This document shows positions 44,245 to 53,939 of a stretch of 64,000 bases of DNA, piece after piece. The first letter of the stretch is position 1. Each line of letters opens with the position of its first letter. The stretch covers positions 8,524 through 72,523 of the forward strand of contig NZ_LGSI01000071.1 in the NCBI RefSeq assembly GCF_001698815.1. The letters run 5' to 3'. A program made the position numbers and the translations under genes. A model generated the notes under the pieces. The model saw only the letters and a list, made by a program, of their open reading frames with translations, was not told the origin of the DNA and made no database searches. The DNA is from Pseudomonas syringae. Lineage in GTDB: Bacteria > Pseudomonadota > Gammaproteobacteria > Pseudomonadales > Pseudomonadaceae.

Positions 44245-45096
44245 TTATTCGGCCGCTTCTACAGCGGCGATCATGCGCACCACATCAACCGTCTCGGCGA
44301 CATCATGCACACGTAAAATTCTTGCGCCCTTGGTCATGGCCAACGCTGCCAGCGCCAGACCTCCGAAAAGACGCTCGCCCACAGGCCGAGCCAACGCACC
44401 GCCGATCATGCTCTTGCGTGAGACACCAACCAACAGCGGACGTCCCAAGGCATGCAGCTCTTGCATATGTTTGAAGAGACTCAGGTTGTGGTCGAGGCTT
44501 TTCGCGAAGCCAAACCCCGGATCAAGAATGATGCGCTCGTTCGGTATGCCGACAGCTGCGCACTGCGCCATACGCTCCAGCAAGAACGCGCTGACTTCAC
44601 CCACCAGATCCTCATAGTGCGGATTGTCCTGCATGTCGCCAGGCTCACCGCGCATATGCATCAGGCATACGGGAAGGCCGGTCGCAGCGGCAGCATCAAG
44701 TGCCCCCTCGCGACGCAGCGAACGCACATCATTGATAAGTCCGGCGCCGAGACGCGCCGTCTCGCGAATTACCGCAGGCGTGGATGTATCTACGGAAATA
44801 ATGACATCCAGCTCGCGATGCAACGCCTCGACGACCGGAGCGACCCGCTCAAGCTCTTCAAGGGGAGATACGGAGCGTGCGCCGGGTCTCGTAGACTCGC
44901 CACCCACGTCGATAAGCGTTGCGCCAGCAGCAACCATCGCCTCGGCATGACGCAATGCGGCGTCCAGACGATTGTAGCGACCGCCATCCGAAAACGAATC
45001 AGGGGTAGCGTTCAGGATTCCCATCACGTGCGTATGGGATAAATCAAGAACCCGGTTGCCACAAGGCAACCGGGTCGGGTACAGCACAGAAGTCAT
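44245..45096 (-). CDS. folP: Dihydropteroate synthase
   Basis: Joins p-aminobenzoate to dihydropterin pyrophosphate; the sulfonamide target. 283 residues. The family motifs are MGILNATPDSFSDGG, GATLIDVGGESTRPG, INDVRSLR, LDPGFGFAKS and VGVSRKSMIG. It lies eight bases after ftsH in the ftsH-folP-glmM order. Confidence 0.98.
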   Translation of the reverse strand: MTSVLYPTRLPCGNRVLDLSHTHVMGILNATPDSFSDGGRYNRLDAALRHAEAMVAAGATLIDVGGESTRPGARSVSPLEELERVAPVVEALHRELDVIISVDTSTPAVIRETARLGAGLINDVRSLRREGALDAAAATGLPVCLMHMRGEPGDMQDNPHYEDLVGEVSAFLLERMAQCAAVGIPNERIILDPGFGFAKSLDHNLSLFKHMQELHALGRPLLVGVSRKSMIGGALARPVGERLFGGLALAALAMTKGARILRVHDVAETVDVVRMIAAVEAAE

Positions 45097-45104
45097 GTCA
45101 GACC

Positions 45105-47024
45105 TTAGTGTTCAGCAGCTGGACCGCCGATTGGGGTTTCTGGACGGATGTCCGGAGGAGTTACCGGCGCACTTGGCGTACCCGAACCACCTTCCCAATC
45201 GCGTGGCTCGCGCGGAGCACGGCCAGCCATGATGTCGTCGATTTGCTCGGCATCGATCGTTTCGTACTTCATCAGCGCATCTGCCATCGCATCCAGCTTG
45301 TCGCGATTATCCGTAAGGATCTGCTTGGCCGTGCCATAGCACTGGTCAATGATGCTGCGCACTTCGGAGTCGATCAAACGAGCAGTTTCAGCCGACAAAC
45401 CACTGCTTGGACCACCACCACCGCGACCCAGATAGCCTTCGTTCTCATCTTCGCCGTACAACAACGGACCGAGTTTTTCCGAAAGGCCCCATTTGGTCAC
45501 CATGTTCCGGGCAATCTGGCTTGCACGCATGATGTCGTTGGAAGCACCGGTGGTTACACCGTCGAAGCCCAGCGTCATCTCTTCAGCGATACGGCCGCCA
45601 TACAGCGAGCAGATCTGGCTGATCAAGGCACGCTTGGACAGGCTGTAACGGTCTTCCTCGGGGAGGAACATGGTTACACCCAGCGCACGACCACGAGGAA
45701 TGATCGACACTTTGTAGACCGGATCATGCTCAGGCACTACACGACCGACAATAGCGTGACCAGCTTCGTGATAAGCAGTGTTCTGCTTCTCTTTCTCGGA
45801 CATGACCATGGATTTGCGCTCGGCGCCCATCATGATCTTGTCTTTGGCCAGTTCGAACTCTTTCATTTCAACAATGCGTTTACCGGTACGGGCGGCGAAC
45901 AACGAAGCCTCGTTGACCAGGTTGGCAAGGTCGGCACCGGAGAAGCCAGGCGTACCACGAGCAATTACGCCCGGATTAACGTCTTCACCCATCGGCACTT
46001 TGCGCATGTGGACTTTGAGGATCTGCTCGCGACCACGGATATCCGGCAGACCAACCACGACCTGACGGTCGAAACGACCCGGACGCAGCAAGGCTGGATC
46101 GAGTACGTCAGGACGGTTGGTAGCGGCAATGACGATAATGCCATCGTTCATTTCGAAGCCGTCCATCTCTACCAGCAACTGGTTGAGAGTCTGTTCGCGC
46201 TCGTCGTGACCACCACCCATGCCAGCGCCACGATGGCGACCCACGGCATCGATTTCGTCGATGAAGATGATGCAAGGCGCGTGCTTCTTGGCTTGTTCGA
46301 ACATGTCACGGACGCGGCTTGCACCAACACCCACGAACATCTCGACAAAGTCAGAACCGGAAATAGTGAAGAACGGCACTTTCGCTTCGCCGGCAATCGC
46401 CTTGGCAAGCAGGGTTTTACCGGTACCCGGTGGGCCCACCATCAACACGCCGCGTGGAATGCGGCCGCCAAGACGCTGGAATTTGCCCGGATCACGGAGG
46501 AACTCGACCAGTTCGCCGACTTCTTCCTTGGCTTCGTCGCAACCTGCGACATCAGCCAGGGTCGTCTTGACCTGATCTTCAGACAGCAGACGCGCCTTGC
46601 TCTTGCCGAAACTCATCGGCCCGCCCTTGCCTCCCGCACCACCTTGCATCTGGCGCATGAAGAACATGAACACGGCGATGATCACGAGGATCGGGAAGCT
46701 GGCAACCAGAAGCTGAGTCCAGATGCTCTGCTGCTCAGGCTGCTTACCTTCGATAACCACGTTGTTATCGACCAGATCACCGATTAGACCGTTGTCCTGA
46801 ATGGCCGGACGAATGGTCTTGAAGGTGTCGCCGTCGCTGCGCTTGCCTGTGATGACGTAACCATCAACAGCAACCTTCTCAACCTTGCCATCCTTGACCT
46901 GCTGGATGAACTCGGAATAGTTGAGGGTCTGCGGCTCGTTCGGGCTGGAGAAGTTGTTCATCACCGTCACGAGGACTGCCGCGATGATCAACCACAGGAT
47001 CAAATTCTTTGCCATATCGTTCAA
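45105..47024 (-). CDS. ftsH: ATP-dependent zinc metalloprotease FtsH
   Basis: Membrane-bound AAA+ protease that degrades sigma32, LpxC and damaged membrane proteins. 639 residues from TTG at 47024 (GAGGG seven bases upstream); the ATG at 47015 giving MAKNLILW is the alternative and matches the usual annotation. Two membrane helices (about 7-25 and 106-126), Walker A GPPGTGKT (about 198-205), SRH region and zinc motif HEAGH (H419 and H423 in this numbering) are present. Confidence 0.97.
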   Translation of the reverse strand: MNDMAKNLILWLIIAAVLVTVMNNFSSPNEPQTLNYSEFIQQVKDGKVEKVAVDGYVITGKRSDGDTFKTIRPAIQDNGLIGDLVDNNVVIEGKQPEQQSIWTQLLVASFPILVIIAVFMFFMRQMQGGAGGKGGPMSFGKSKARLLSEDQVKTTLADVAGCDEAKEEVGELVEFLRDPGKFQRLGGRIPRGVLMVGPPGTGKTLLAKAIAGEAKVPFFTISGSDFVEMFVGVGASRVRDMFEQAKKHAPCIIFIDEIDAVGRHRGAGMGGGHDEREQTLNQLLVEMDGFEMNDGIIVIAATNRPDVLDPALLRPGRFDRQVVVGLPDIRGREQILKVHMRKVPMGEDVNPGVIARGTPGFSGADLANLVNEASLFAARTGKRIVEMKEFELAKDKIMMGAERKSMVMSEKEKQNTAYHEAGHAIVGRVVPEHDPVYKVSIIPRGRALGVTMFLPEEDRYSLSKRALISQICSLYGGRIAEEMTLGFDGVTTGASNDIMRASQIARNMVTKWGLSEKLGPLLYGEDENEGYLGRGGGGPSSGLSAETARLIDSEVRSIIDQCYGTAKQILTDNRDKLDAMADALMKYETIDAEQIDDIMAGRAPREPRDWEGGSGTPSAPVTPPDIRPETPIGGPAAEH

Positions 47025-47207
47025 TTAGCTACCCTCTGAAGCAAGCTCCACGCAGGAGCGTGCCTCGCATGATATTCACCGGCCTAACTTACTACAGAAC
47101 CTACAGATGTGGCAGGCGCCGTCTGTAACCCTTTGTGAAACTTTGACTACAGCATGTTCGTTTATGCTTCAACCGCAGGGCCATTTGAAAAAAACTATCG
47201 GCCCGTC
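47025..47207 (-). other. rlmE-ftsH intergenic region
   Basis: 183 bases between two minus-strand genes. No convincing terminator or sigma32 promoter was seen, although ftsH is heat-shock controlled in other bacteria. A short inverted repeat around CACGCTCCTGCGTG (near 47052-47070) precedes the ftsH ribosome site. Confidence 0.35.
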
Positions 47208-47858
47208 TCAATTGCGCTCGATGCTTTCCGAGCCTTCAATGCCGCGAAAGCCCCGACCCAACAAATACTGCTCGCGAGAGCGGTCCCGTGATGACTCCGG
47301 CTTGCGCATCTGGACCTTGTCGAACAGCTTGCGGATGTCCTTGTGGTACTTGTCGAAGCCTTCACCCTGGAAGACCTTGATCAAAAAATCACCACCTGGC
47401 CGCAAAACCCGCCCTGCGAGATCCAGTGCCAATTCGCACAGGAACATGGCGCGAGGCATATCAACAGCGCTCAATCCACTCATATTGGGGGCCATATCGG
47501 AAATCACAAGGTCTACCTGCGTTTTACCGACAGCCTCCAGGATCTGCGCGAGCACGGCGTCCTCGGTGAAGTCGCCCTGAATAAAGGTCACATCGGGGAT
47601 GCTGTCCATTTCCAGAATGTCGGACGCGATCAGACGACCTTGACCGCCAATCAGACGACTGGTCACTTGCGACCACCCGCCAGGCGCGGCGCCGAGGTCG
47701 ATCACGGTCATGCCAGGCCGGATGATCTTGTCCTTTTCCTGGATCTCCAGGAGCTTGTAGCTGGCGCGAGAACGATAGCCGTCCTTCTGCGCCATTTTGA
47801 CGTATTTGTCGTCGAAGTGTTCTTTGAGCCAGTTATGGCTTGTCTTGGAACGGGCCAC
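47208..47858 (-). CDS. rlmE: 23S rRNA (uridine-2552 2'-O) methyltransferase
   Basis: Methylates U2552 in the A-loop of 23S rRNA, a late 50S assembly step. 216 residues from GTG at 47858, with GAGGT five bases before; an ATG twelve bases upstream overlaps that ribosome site. SAM-binding VIDLGAAPGGWSQV, ISDMAPNMSG, and PGGDFLIKVFQGEG hold the K-D-K-E type catalytic residues. The rlmE-ftsH order is conserved. It is divergent from yhbY. Confidence 0.96.
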   Translation of the reverse strand: MARSKTSHNWLKEHFDDKYVKMAQKDGYRSRASYKLLEIQEKDKIIRPGMTVIDLGAAPGGWSQVTSRLIGGQGRLIASDILEMDSIPDVTFIQGDFTEDAVLAQILEAVGKTQVDLVISDMAPNMSGLSAVDMPRAMFLCELALDLAGRVLRPGGDFLIKVFQGEGFDKYHKDIRKLFDKVQMRKPESSRDRSREQYLLGRGFRGIEGSESIERN

Positions 47859-47962
47859 GGGGCACCTCAAAAATAAACGAGTCGTGATTAACTGGGCGGT
47901 CCCGGACTCGCTCGGGTAAACTGGCCGCCGCTTTTTACAAGATCAGACGCAGGGGTCAGATT

Positions 47963-48271
47963 ATGCCGCTCACTCAGGAGCAGAAGAAACAGTACAAATC
48001 CATTGGCCACCATCTGAAACCGGTATTGACTGTGGCCGACAATGGTTTGACTGAAGGTGTGTTAGCAGAGCTTGAACGCGCATTGGGCGATCACGAGCTG
48101 ATTAAAATCAAACTCAACATCCTCGAACGCGAAAGCCGTCTTCAGGCCATTGCAGAACTGTGCAAGGCTGGTAAAGCGGATCTCGTACAGGTCATCGGCA
48201 AGATGGCACTGATTTATCGCAAGAATCCAAAGGTAAACAAGCTGCTGTCGAACGTCCACCGCGCCGTTTGA
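47963..48271 (+). CDS. yhbY: Ribosome assembly RNA-binding protein YhbY
   Basis: A 102-residue protein that is a single CRS1-YhbY (CRM) RNA-binding domain: KQYKSIGHHLKPVLTVADNGLTEGVL, then DHELIKIKLN. E. coli YhbY associates with pre-50S particles. It is divergent from rlmE, as in many gammaproteobacteria. Confidence 0.94.
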   Translation: MPLTQEQKKQYKSIGHHLKPVLTVADNGLTEGVLAELERALGDHELIKIKLNILERESRLQAIAELCKAGKADLVQVIGKMALIYRKNPKVNKLLSNVHRAV

Positions 48272-48292
48272 TGTAACAAAGCCAGGGCCGCA

Positions 48293-48736
48293 CTAGCGCG
48301 CCCTGTTGCTCCTTCCCGGCACTGGCTGCAAAACCAGCAGTAAGCCAGACAAGCCCAACACCAGATAACTCATCAACTGCAGATGCAGCGCATCGGGCAG
48401 CCAGTAACGCAATCCAAAATAGCTGGTTGACGCCAACAGTGCGATCAGTAAAAGCTGGCCACGCAGGTCAAGCCACACACTCGAAACACCTTCCGCACTC
48501 ACCAGAACCGCCACCTGAAGCATCGCGCAGACTGCCGCGAAACCCACCAGCACTGCTCCGGAAAAATTGGCGAACTCATGAATCAATAACGGCGCCAGAC
48601 CGGTCTGATCCAACACCGTCAACAACGCCAGGTGCAACAACACCAAGCCGCCCACCCACAGTGTCTGGGCGAGCTGCCAGATGATCGCGCCCAGTGCAAA
48701 TGGGCGCGCCAGGTCAAATGTGCCTGACTTCAACAA
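48293..48736 (-). CDS. Four-helix membrane protein (DUF4149-like)
   Basis: A 147-residue integral membrane protein with about four hydrophobic helices (about 12-40, 57-80, 89-107, 119-137). A related protein occupies the same yhbY-greA slot in other Pseudomonas genomes (synteny memory). DUF4149 is the closest family I can name, not a firm hit. Its first 23 bases overlap the end of greA, implying translational coupling. Function unknown. Confidence 0.78.
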   Translation of the reverse strand: MLKSGTFDLARPFALGAIIWQLAQTLWVGGLVLLHLALLTVLDQTGLAPLLIHEFANFSGAVLVGFAAVCAMLQVAVLVSAEGVSSVWLDLRGQLLLIALLASTSYFGLRYWLPDALHLQLMSYLVLGLSGLLLVLQPVPGRSNRAR

Positions 48737-49190
48737 TCTCGTACTCGATAACGCCGCCAGGCGTTTTGACGGCGACGACGTCGCCTTCTTCCTTGGCGAT
48801 CAGGGCACGAGCAATGGGCGAACCCACTGAAATCTTGCCCTTTTTGATATCGGCCTCATCCTCGCCAACGATCTGATAGGTCACACGATCGTCAGTCTCG
48901 ACGTTGGCGATTTCGACAGTCGTGCCGAAAATCACCTTGCCGGTGCGCTCAATGGTCGTGACGTCGATGACCACCGCATTCTGCATGCGGCCTTCGATAT
49001 CACGGATACGCGCTTCGACCATGCCTTGCTGTTCGCGAGCGGCATGGTATTCGGCGTTTTCCTTGAGGTCGCCCAGTTCACGTGCAGTTCCGATGTCCGA
49101 GCTGAGCTTGGGACGAACGACCTTGGTGAGATGTGCGTGTTCTTCTTCCAGGGCTTTCGCACCCTGGACGGTCATTGGATATTTGATCAT
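48714..49190 (-). CDS. greA: Transcription elongation factor GreA
   Basis: Rescues backtracked RNA polymerase by stimulating transcript cleavage. 158 residues: N-terminal coiled coil (ALEEEHAHLTKV...LGDLKENAEYHAAREQQ) with the acidic tip, then the FKBP-like domain (ISVGSPIARALIAKEEGDVV). ATGA overlap with carB. carA-carB-greA is a conserved pseudomonad order. Confidence 0.97.
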   Translation of the reverse strand: MIKYPMTVQGAKALEEEHAHLTKVVRPKLSSDIGTARELGDLKENAEYHAAREQQGMVEARIRDIEGRMQNAVVIDVTTIERTGKVIFGTTVEIANVETDDRVTYQIVGEDEADIKKGKISVGSPIARALIAKEEGDVVAVKTPGGVIEYEIVEVRHI

Positions 49191-52100
49191 GCCTTCAACC
49201 CTGCATGTAGATCCTGCAAGCGACGCACGGTCTTTTCCGGACCGAACTTGAGCGCTTCGCAGATGGCCTCGCCTGCAGCAATGGTAGTGGTGCAGTAAAT
49301 CTTGTGCTGCAAGGCGTTTCGGCGAATGGAGTAGGAATCAGCGATCGACTGGCGCCCTTCCGTGGTGTTGATGATCAGCGTGACTTCGTCATTCTTGATC
49401 ATGTCGACCACGTGCGGACGGCCTTCGGTCACCTTGTTGACGCGGCGAACTTTCAGGCCCGCAGCTTCAATAAGCTTGGCGGTGCCCGCTGTCGCGACGA
49501 TTTCGAAGCCCAGGTTGATCAGGTCGCGAGCGACACCAGCAACCAGTGGCTTGTCGTCATCACGCACACTGATGAACGCAGTGCCGCCGGTCGGCAGGAC
49601 TTCGCTAGCGCCCATTTGGGCCTTGGCAAAAGCCTCGCCGAAGGTGTCGCCGACACCCATCACTTCACCCGTGGACTTCATCTCAGGGCCAAGGATCGGG
49701 TCGACGCCAGGGAACTTGGCGAACGGGAACACCGCTTCTTTCACGCTGTAGAAGTTCGGAATGATTTCTTTGGTGAAATTCAATTCTTTCAGGGTCTTAC
49801 CGGCCATGACGCGGGCTGCGATCATCGCCAGGGAAACACCGATGCACTTGGAAACGAACGGCACGGTGCGCGAGGCACGCGGGTTCACTTCGATGACGTA
49901 GATGTCTTCACCCTGCAATGCCAGTTGCACGTTCATCAAGCCGACAACGCCCAGCTCCAGGGCCATCTTCTTGACCTGCTCGCGCATCTCGTCCTGGATA
50001 TGCGCAGGCAACGAGTACGGCGGCAGCGAGCATGCCGAGTCACCGGAGTGAACGCCGGCCTGCTCGATGTGCTGCATGATTGCGCCGATCACCACGTCCG
50101 TACCGTCGCAAACTGCGTCGACGTCCATTTCGATGGCGCAATTCAGGAAGTGGTCAAGCAGCACCGGGCTGTCGTTGGACACTTTTACTGCATCACGCAG
50201 GTAGCGCTTGAGCTCATCTTCTTCGTAGACGATTTCCATCGCCCGGCCGCCCAACACGTAGGAAGGACGCACCACCAACGGGTAACCAATCTTGCCTGCA
50301 GCACGAATCGCTTCGTCTTCGCTGCGCACGGTCGCGTTCGGCGGCTGACGCAGGTTCAGGCGTTCAACCATCTGCTGGAAGCGCTCGCGATCTTCTGCAC
50401 GATCGATAGCGTCAGGGCTGGTGCCGATGATCGGTACGCCAGCCTCTTCAAGAGCACGTGCCAGTTTCAGCGGGGTTTGGCCGCCGTACTGCACGATCAC
50501 GCCTTTTGGCTTCTCGACGCGGACGATTTCCAGCACGTCTTCCAGGGTCACTGGCTCGAAGTACAGGCGATCCGATGTGTCGTAGTCGGTGGACACGGTT
50601 TCCGGGTTGCAGTTGACCATGATGGTCTCGTACCCGTCTTCGCGCAGGGCGAGTGCCGCGTGCACACAGCAATAATCGAATTCGATGCCTTGGCCGATGC
50701 GGTTAGGACCGCCGCCGAGGATCATGATCTTGTCGCGTGTCGTCGGGTTGGCTTCGCACTCTTCCTCGTAGGTCGAATACATATAGGCCGTATCGGTCGA
50801 GAACTCGGCAGCGCAGGTATCAACGCGCTTGTAGACCGGGTACACCTCAAGCTTGTGACGATGGCGACGCAGGTTTTTCTCGGTAACGCCCAGCAGTTTG
50901 GCCAGACGCGCATCGGAGAAGCCCTTGCGCTTGAGGCGGTACATCAGGTCGCGGTCGATCGTCGCCAGACCCAGGGTCTTGATCTTCTCTTCGTCCTTGA
51001 TCAGGTCTTCGATCTGCACCAGGAACCACGGATCGATCATGTTCATGGCGAAGATTTCTTCGACAGTCATGCCGGCACGGAACGCATCCGCGACGTACCA
51101 AATACGCTCGGCGCCCGGCACGGTCAGCTCGCGCTTGAGCACGCCCATGCTTTCCGGGTTGGTCAGGTCCAGTTTCGGATCCAGACCGCTAACGCCGACT
51201 TCAAGGCCGCGCAGGGCTTTCTGCAAGGATTCCTGGAAGGTCCGGCCAATGGCCATGACTTCGCCAACCGACTTCATCTGGGTAGTCAGGCGCGCATCGG
51301 CTTTCGGGAATTTCTCGAAGGCGAAGCGCGGCAGCTTGGTAACCACGTAGTCGATGGATGGCTCGAAGGACGCCGGAGTCTTGCCGCCGGTGATTTCGTT
51401 TTGCAGTTCGTCGAGGGTGTAACCGATGGCCAGTTTGGCTGCGACGCGAGCGATAGGGAAACCTGTCGCTTTCGAAGCCAGTGCCGAAGAGCGCGATACA
51501 CGCGGGTTCATCTCGATCACGACCATGCGGCCAGTGTCCGGGCAGATGCCGAACTGGACGTTGGAGCCGCCGGTTTCAACGCCGATCTCACGCAGTACCG
51601 CCAGCGAGGCGTTACGCATGATCTGGTATTCCTTGTCGGTCAGCGTCTGGGCTGGCGCAACAGTGATGGAGTCGCCGGTATGGACGCCCATCGGATCGAA
51701 GTTTTCGATGGAGCAGACGATGATGCAGTTGTCCTTTTTGTCGCGGACCACTTCCATCTCGTATTCTTTCCAACCGATCAGGGATTCGTCGATCAGCAGC
51801 TCTTTGGTCGGCGACAGGTCCAGACCACGGGTGCAGATTTCTTCGAATTCTTCGCGGTTGTAAGCGATGCCGCCACCGGTGCCGCCCATGGTGAACGACG
51901 GACGGATAATGCACGGGAAACCGAGCTTTTCCAGAACCGCGTAGGATTCTTCCATGGTGTGGGCAATGCCTGAACGCGGGCAGTCCAGGCCGATGGACTT
52001 CATGGCCTTGTCGAAACGCGAGCGGTCTTCTGCCTTGTCGATGGTGTCGGCATTGGCGCCGATCATCTCAACGTTGTACTTCTCCAGAACGCCTTCGCGC

Positions 52101-52408
52101 TCCAGGTCCAGCGCGCAGTTCAGTGCGGTCTGGCCGCCCATGGTTGGCAGCAAGGCGTCCGGACGCTCTTTTTCGATGATCTTGGCAACGGTCTGCCATT
52201 TGATCGGCTCGATGTACGTTGCGTCGGCCATCGACGGGTCGGTCATGATCGTCGCGGGGTTGGAGTTCACCAGGATGACGCGGTAACCCTCCTCGCGCAG
52301 GGCTTTGCAGGCCTGGGCGCCGGAGTAGTCGAATTCACAGGCCTGGCCGATCACGATGGGGCCGGCGCCAAGAATCAGGATGCTTTTAATGTCTGTACGT
52401 TTTGGCAT
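49187..52408 (-). CDS. carB: Carbamoyl-phosphate synthase large subunit
   Basis: Makes carbamoyl phosphate for arginine and pyrimidines with CarA. 1073 residues, full length, in two homologous ATP-grasp halves. GAGPIVIGQACEFDYSG marks the first half, GGGPNRIGQGIEFDYCC the second, and the C-terminal 130 residues form the allosteric MGS-like domain. It is 119 bases after carA and overlaps greA by four bases. Confidence 0.98.
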   Translation of the reverse strand: MPKRTDIKSILILGAGPIVIGQACEFDYSGAQACKALREEGYRVILVNSNPATIMTDPSMADATYIEPIKWQTVAKIIEKERPDALLPTMGGQTALNCALDLEREGVLEKYNVEMIGANADTIDKAEDRSRFDKAMKSIGLDCPRSGIAHTMEESYAVLEKLGFPCIIRPSFTMGGTGGGIAYNREEFEEICTRGLDLSPTKELLIDESLIGWKEYEMEVVRDKKDNCIIVCSIENFDPMGVHTGDSITVAPAQTLTDKEYQIMRNASLAVLREIGVETGGSNVQFGICPDTGRMVVIEMNPRVSRSSALASKATGFPIARVAAKLAIGYTLDELQNEITGGKTPASFEPSIDYVVTKLPRFAFEKFPKADARLTTQMKSVGEVMAIGRTFQESLQKALRGLEVGVSGLDPKLDLTNPESMGVLKRELTVPGAERIWYVADAFRAGMTVEEIFAMNMIDPWFLVQIEDLIKDEEKIKTLGLATIDRDLMYRLKRKGFSDARLAKLLGVTEKNLRRHRHKLEVYPVYKRVDTCAAEFSTDTAYMYSTYEEECEANPTTRDKIMILGGGPNRIGQGIEFDYCCVHAALALREDGYETIMVNCNPETVSTDYDTSDRLYFEPVTLEDVLEIVRVEKPKGVIVQYGGQTPLKLARALEEAGVPIIGTSPDAIDRAEDRERFQQMVERLNLRQPPNATVRSEDEAIRAAGKIGYPLVVRPSYVLGGRAMEIVYEEDELKRYLRDAVKVSNDSPVLLDHFLNCAIEMDVDAVCDGTDVVIGAIMQHIEQAGVHSGDSACSLPPYSLPAHIQDEMREQVKKMALELGVVGLMNVQLALQGEDIYVIEVNPRASRTVPFVSKCIGVSLAMIAARVMAGKTLKELNFTKEIIPNFYSVKEAVFPFAKFPGVDPILGPEMKSTGEVMGVGDTFGEAFAKAQMGASEVLPTGGTAFISVRDDDKPLVAGVARDLINLGFEIVATAGTAKLIEAAGLKVRRVNKVTEGRPHVVDMIKNDEVTLIINTTEGRQSIADSYSIRRNALQHKIYCTTTIAAGEAICEALKFGPEKTVRRLQDLHAGLKA

Positions 52409-52527
52409 GGGTTGTCACTCGAATACGTAGGTCTGCTTCTCTGCGATGGCTGGGCGGCCATTTACCGGACGACGTGTCGTTCGGGGCCAGTCCAGTCACC
52501 TGCGCGTTACATTCTCAAGGCAACCGG

Positions 52528-53664
52528 TCAGCGTCGCTTGGCCATCGCTTCGATGAAGCGATCAAACAGTGGCGCAACGTCGGTCGGACCCGGGCTCGCC
52601 TCAGGGTGACCCTGGAAGCTGAAGGCGTCCTTGTCGGTACGCTCGATGCCTTGCAGGCTGCCGTCGAACAGCGATTTGTGAATCGCGCGAACGTTGCTCG
52701 GCAGGGTCGCTTCGTCCACCGCAAAACCGTGGTTCTGGCTGGTGATCATGACAACGCCGGTATCAAGATCCTGAACCGGGTGGTTCGCACCATGGTGACC
52801 CAAGGCCATCTTGATGGTCTTCGCGCCAGAAGCCAGTGCCAGCAATTGGTGACCCAGGCAGATGCCAAACACCGGAATGTCGGTTTCCAGCACATCCTTG
52901 ATCGCCTGAATCGCGTAGTCGCACGGCTCAGGATCGCCAGGACCGTTGGACAGGAACACGCCATCCGGATTCATCGCCAGCACATCGCTGGCCGGAGTTT
53001 GCGCGGGTACAACAGTGACCCGGCAGCCGCGCTCGACCAGCATGCGCAGGATGTTAAGCTTGACGCCGTAATCGTAGGCCACGACGTGGTACTTCAAGTC
53101 GCTGGCTGCGATTTCAGGGCTGCTGTCGGTCTGCAACGACCAGACGCTGGTGCGCCACTCGTAGCTTTCCTTGACGCTGACGACTTTCGCCAGATCCATG
53201 CCCTTGAGGCCGGGGAAACCGCGTGCAGCTGCAATGGCCGCTTCGTCGGAGATGTTGTCGCCGGCCAGGATGCAGCCGTTTTGTGCGCCTTTCTCACGCA
53301 GGATGCGGGTCAGGCGGCGAGTATCGATACCGGCAATGGCAACGACGCCGTTGGCTTTCAGGTAATCGCCAAGGGACATCTTGTTGCGCCAGTTGCTGGC
53401 CACCAGTGGCAGGTCACGAATGACCAGGCCTGCAGACCAGACGCGATCCGATTCGGCGTCTTCCGGCGTAGTGCCAGTGTTGCCGATATGTGGATACGTC
53501 AGCGTGACGATTTGTTGGGCATAGGAAGGATCGGTAAGGATTTCCTGATAGCCGGTCATGGCAGTGTTAAACACCACCTCACCAACGGTTTGACCGTCGG
53601 CTCCAATGGCTTCGCCGCGAAAAATGCTGCCATCAGCAAGGGCGAGTATGGCTGGCTTAGTCAA
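52528..53664 (-). CDS. carA: Carbamoyl-phosphate synthase small subunit
   Basis: Glutamine amidotransferase subunit that supplies ammonia to CarB. 378 residues. The catalytic cysteine is in FGICLGHQLLA, with His and Glu in HPEASPGP. The start is TTG, with GGGAGG six bases upstream. A hairpin-rich leader upstream suggests attenuation. Confidence 0.97.
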   Translation of the reverse strand: MTKPAILALADGSIFRGEAIGADGQTVGEVVFNTAMTGYQEILTDPSYAQQIVTLTYPHIGNTGTTPEDAESDRVWSAGLVIRDLPLVASNWRNKMSLGDYLKANGVVAIAGIDTRRLTRILREKGAQNGCILAGDNISDEAAIAAARGFPGLKGMDLAKVVSVKESYEWRTSVWSLQTDSSPEIAASDLKYHVVAYDYGVKLNILRMLVERGCRVTVVPAQTPASDVLAMNPDGVFLSNGPGDPEPCDYAIQAIKDVLETDIPVFGICLGHQLLALASGAKTIKMALGHHGANHPVQDLDTGVVMITSQNHGFAVDEATLPSNVRAIHKSLFDGSLQGIERTDKDAFSFQGHPEASPGPTDVAPLFDRFIEAMAKRR

Positions 53665-53709
53665 GAAGACCTCCCGTAAGTAAAGCCTGAAAGGGCGTTC
53701 GCAGGTTGC

Positions 53710-53748
53710 AAAAAAGCGGAATGACGTATAGACACGTCACCCCGCTTT
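53710..53748 (-). terminator. Intrinsic terminator in the carA leader (candidate attenuator)
   Basis: AAAGCGG pairs with CCGCTTT, enclosing a second stem TGACGT/ACGTCA, followed on the minus strand by six Ts. It ends 46 bases before the carA TTG. Pyrimidine-linked attenuation has been proposed for P. aeruginosa carAB. Confidence 0.8.
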
Positions 53749-53767
53749 CTTATCGAATCATCTGCGC

Positions 53768-53790
53768 GCTTTTAGTGGACACACTAAAGC
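53768..53790 (-). promoter_or_regulatory. Upstream hairpin of the carA leader
   Basis: GCTTTAGTG pairs with CACTAAAAGC (one bulge) around TGTC, 20 bases before the terminator. On the minus strand a GTG at its loop opens a ten-codon reading frame ending TAA just before the terminator, a possible leader peptide. Confidence 0.5.
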
Positions 53791-53882
53791 TGTAGCTTAC
53801 AGAAAAGCCCTGTTTTGGTCTACCGGCAATGAGGCGAAAAGACGGGGGAATGCGACAGAAGTTCAATCGGCGGGGGTAAAAC

Positions 53883-53919
53883 AGGGTCAAAACTCACGCT
53901 TATGGTGAATTTTGACCCT
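53883..53919 (-). terminator. dapB terminator
   Basis: AGGGTCAAAA and TTTTGACCCT form a ten-base stem that continues inward with TCAC/GTGA; T-rich sequence follows. It lies 21 bases after dapB. Confidence 0.7.
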
Positions 53920-53939
53920 CGATTGCGTGATCAGAACGA

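Noticed and set aside
47025..47207. Heat-shock promoter for ftsH
   Set aside because: A TTGAAG word occurs on the minus strand but no CCCCAT-type -10 lies at a suitable distance.
53821..53880. ArgR sites upstream of carA
   Set aside because: TGTCGC and TTTCGC half-site-like words occur on the minus strand 18 bases apart, but the spacing and following AA of the Pseudomonas ArgR consensus do not fit.
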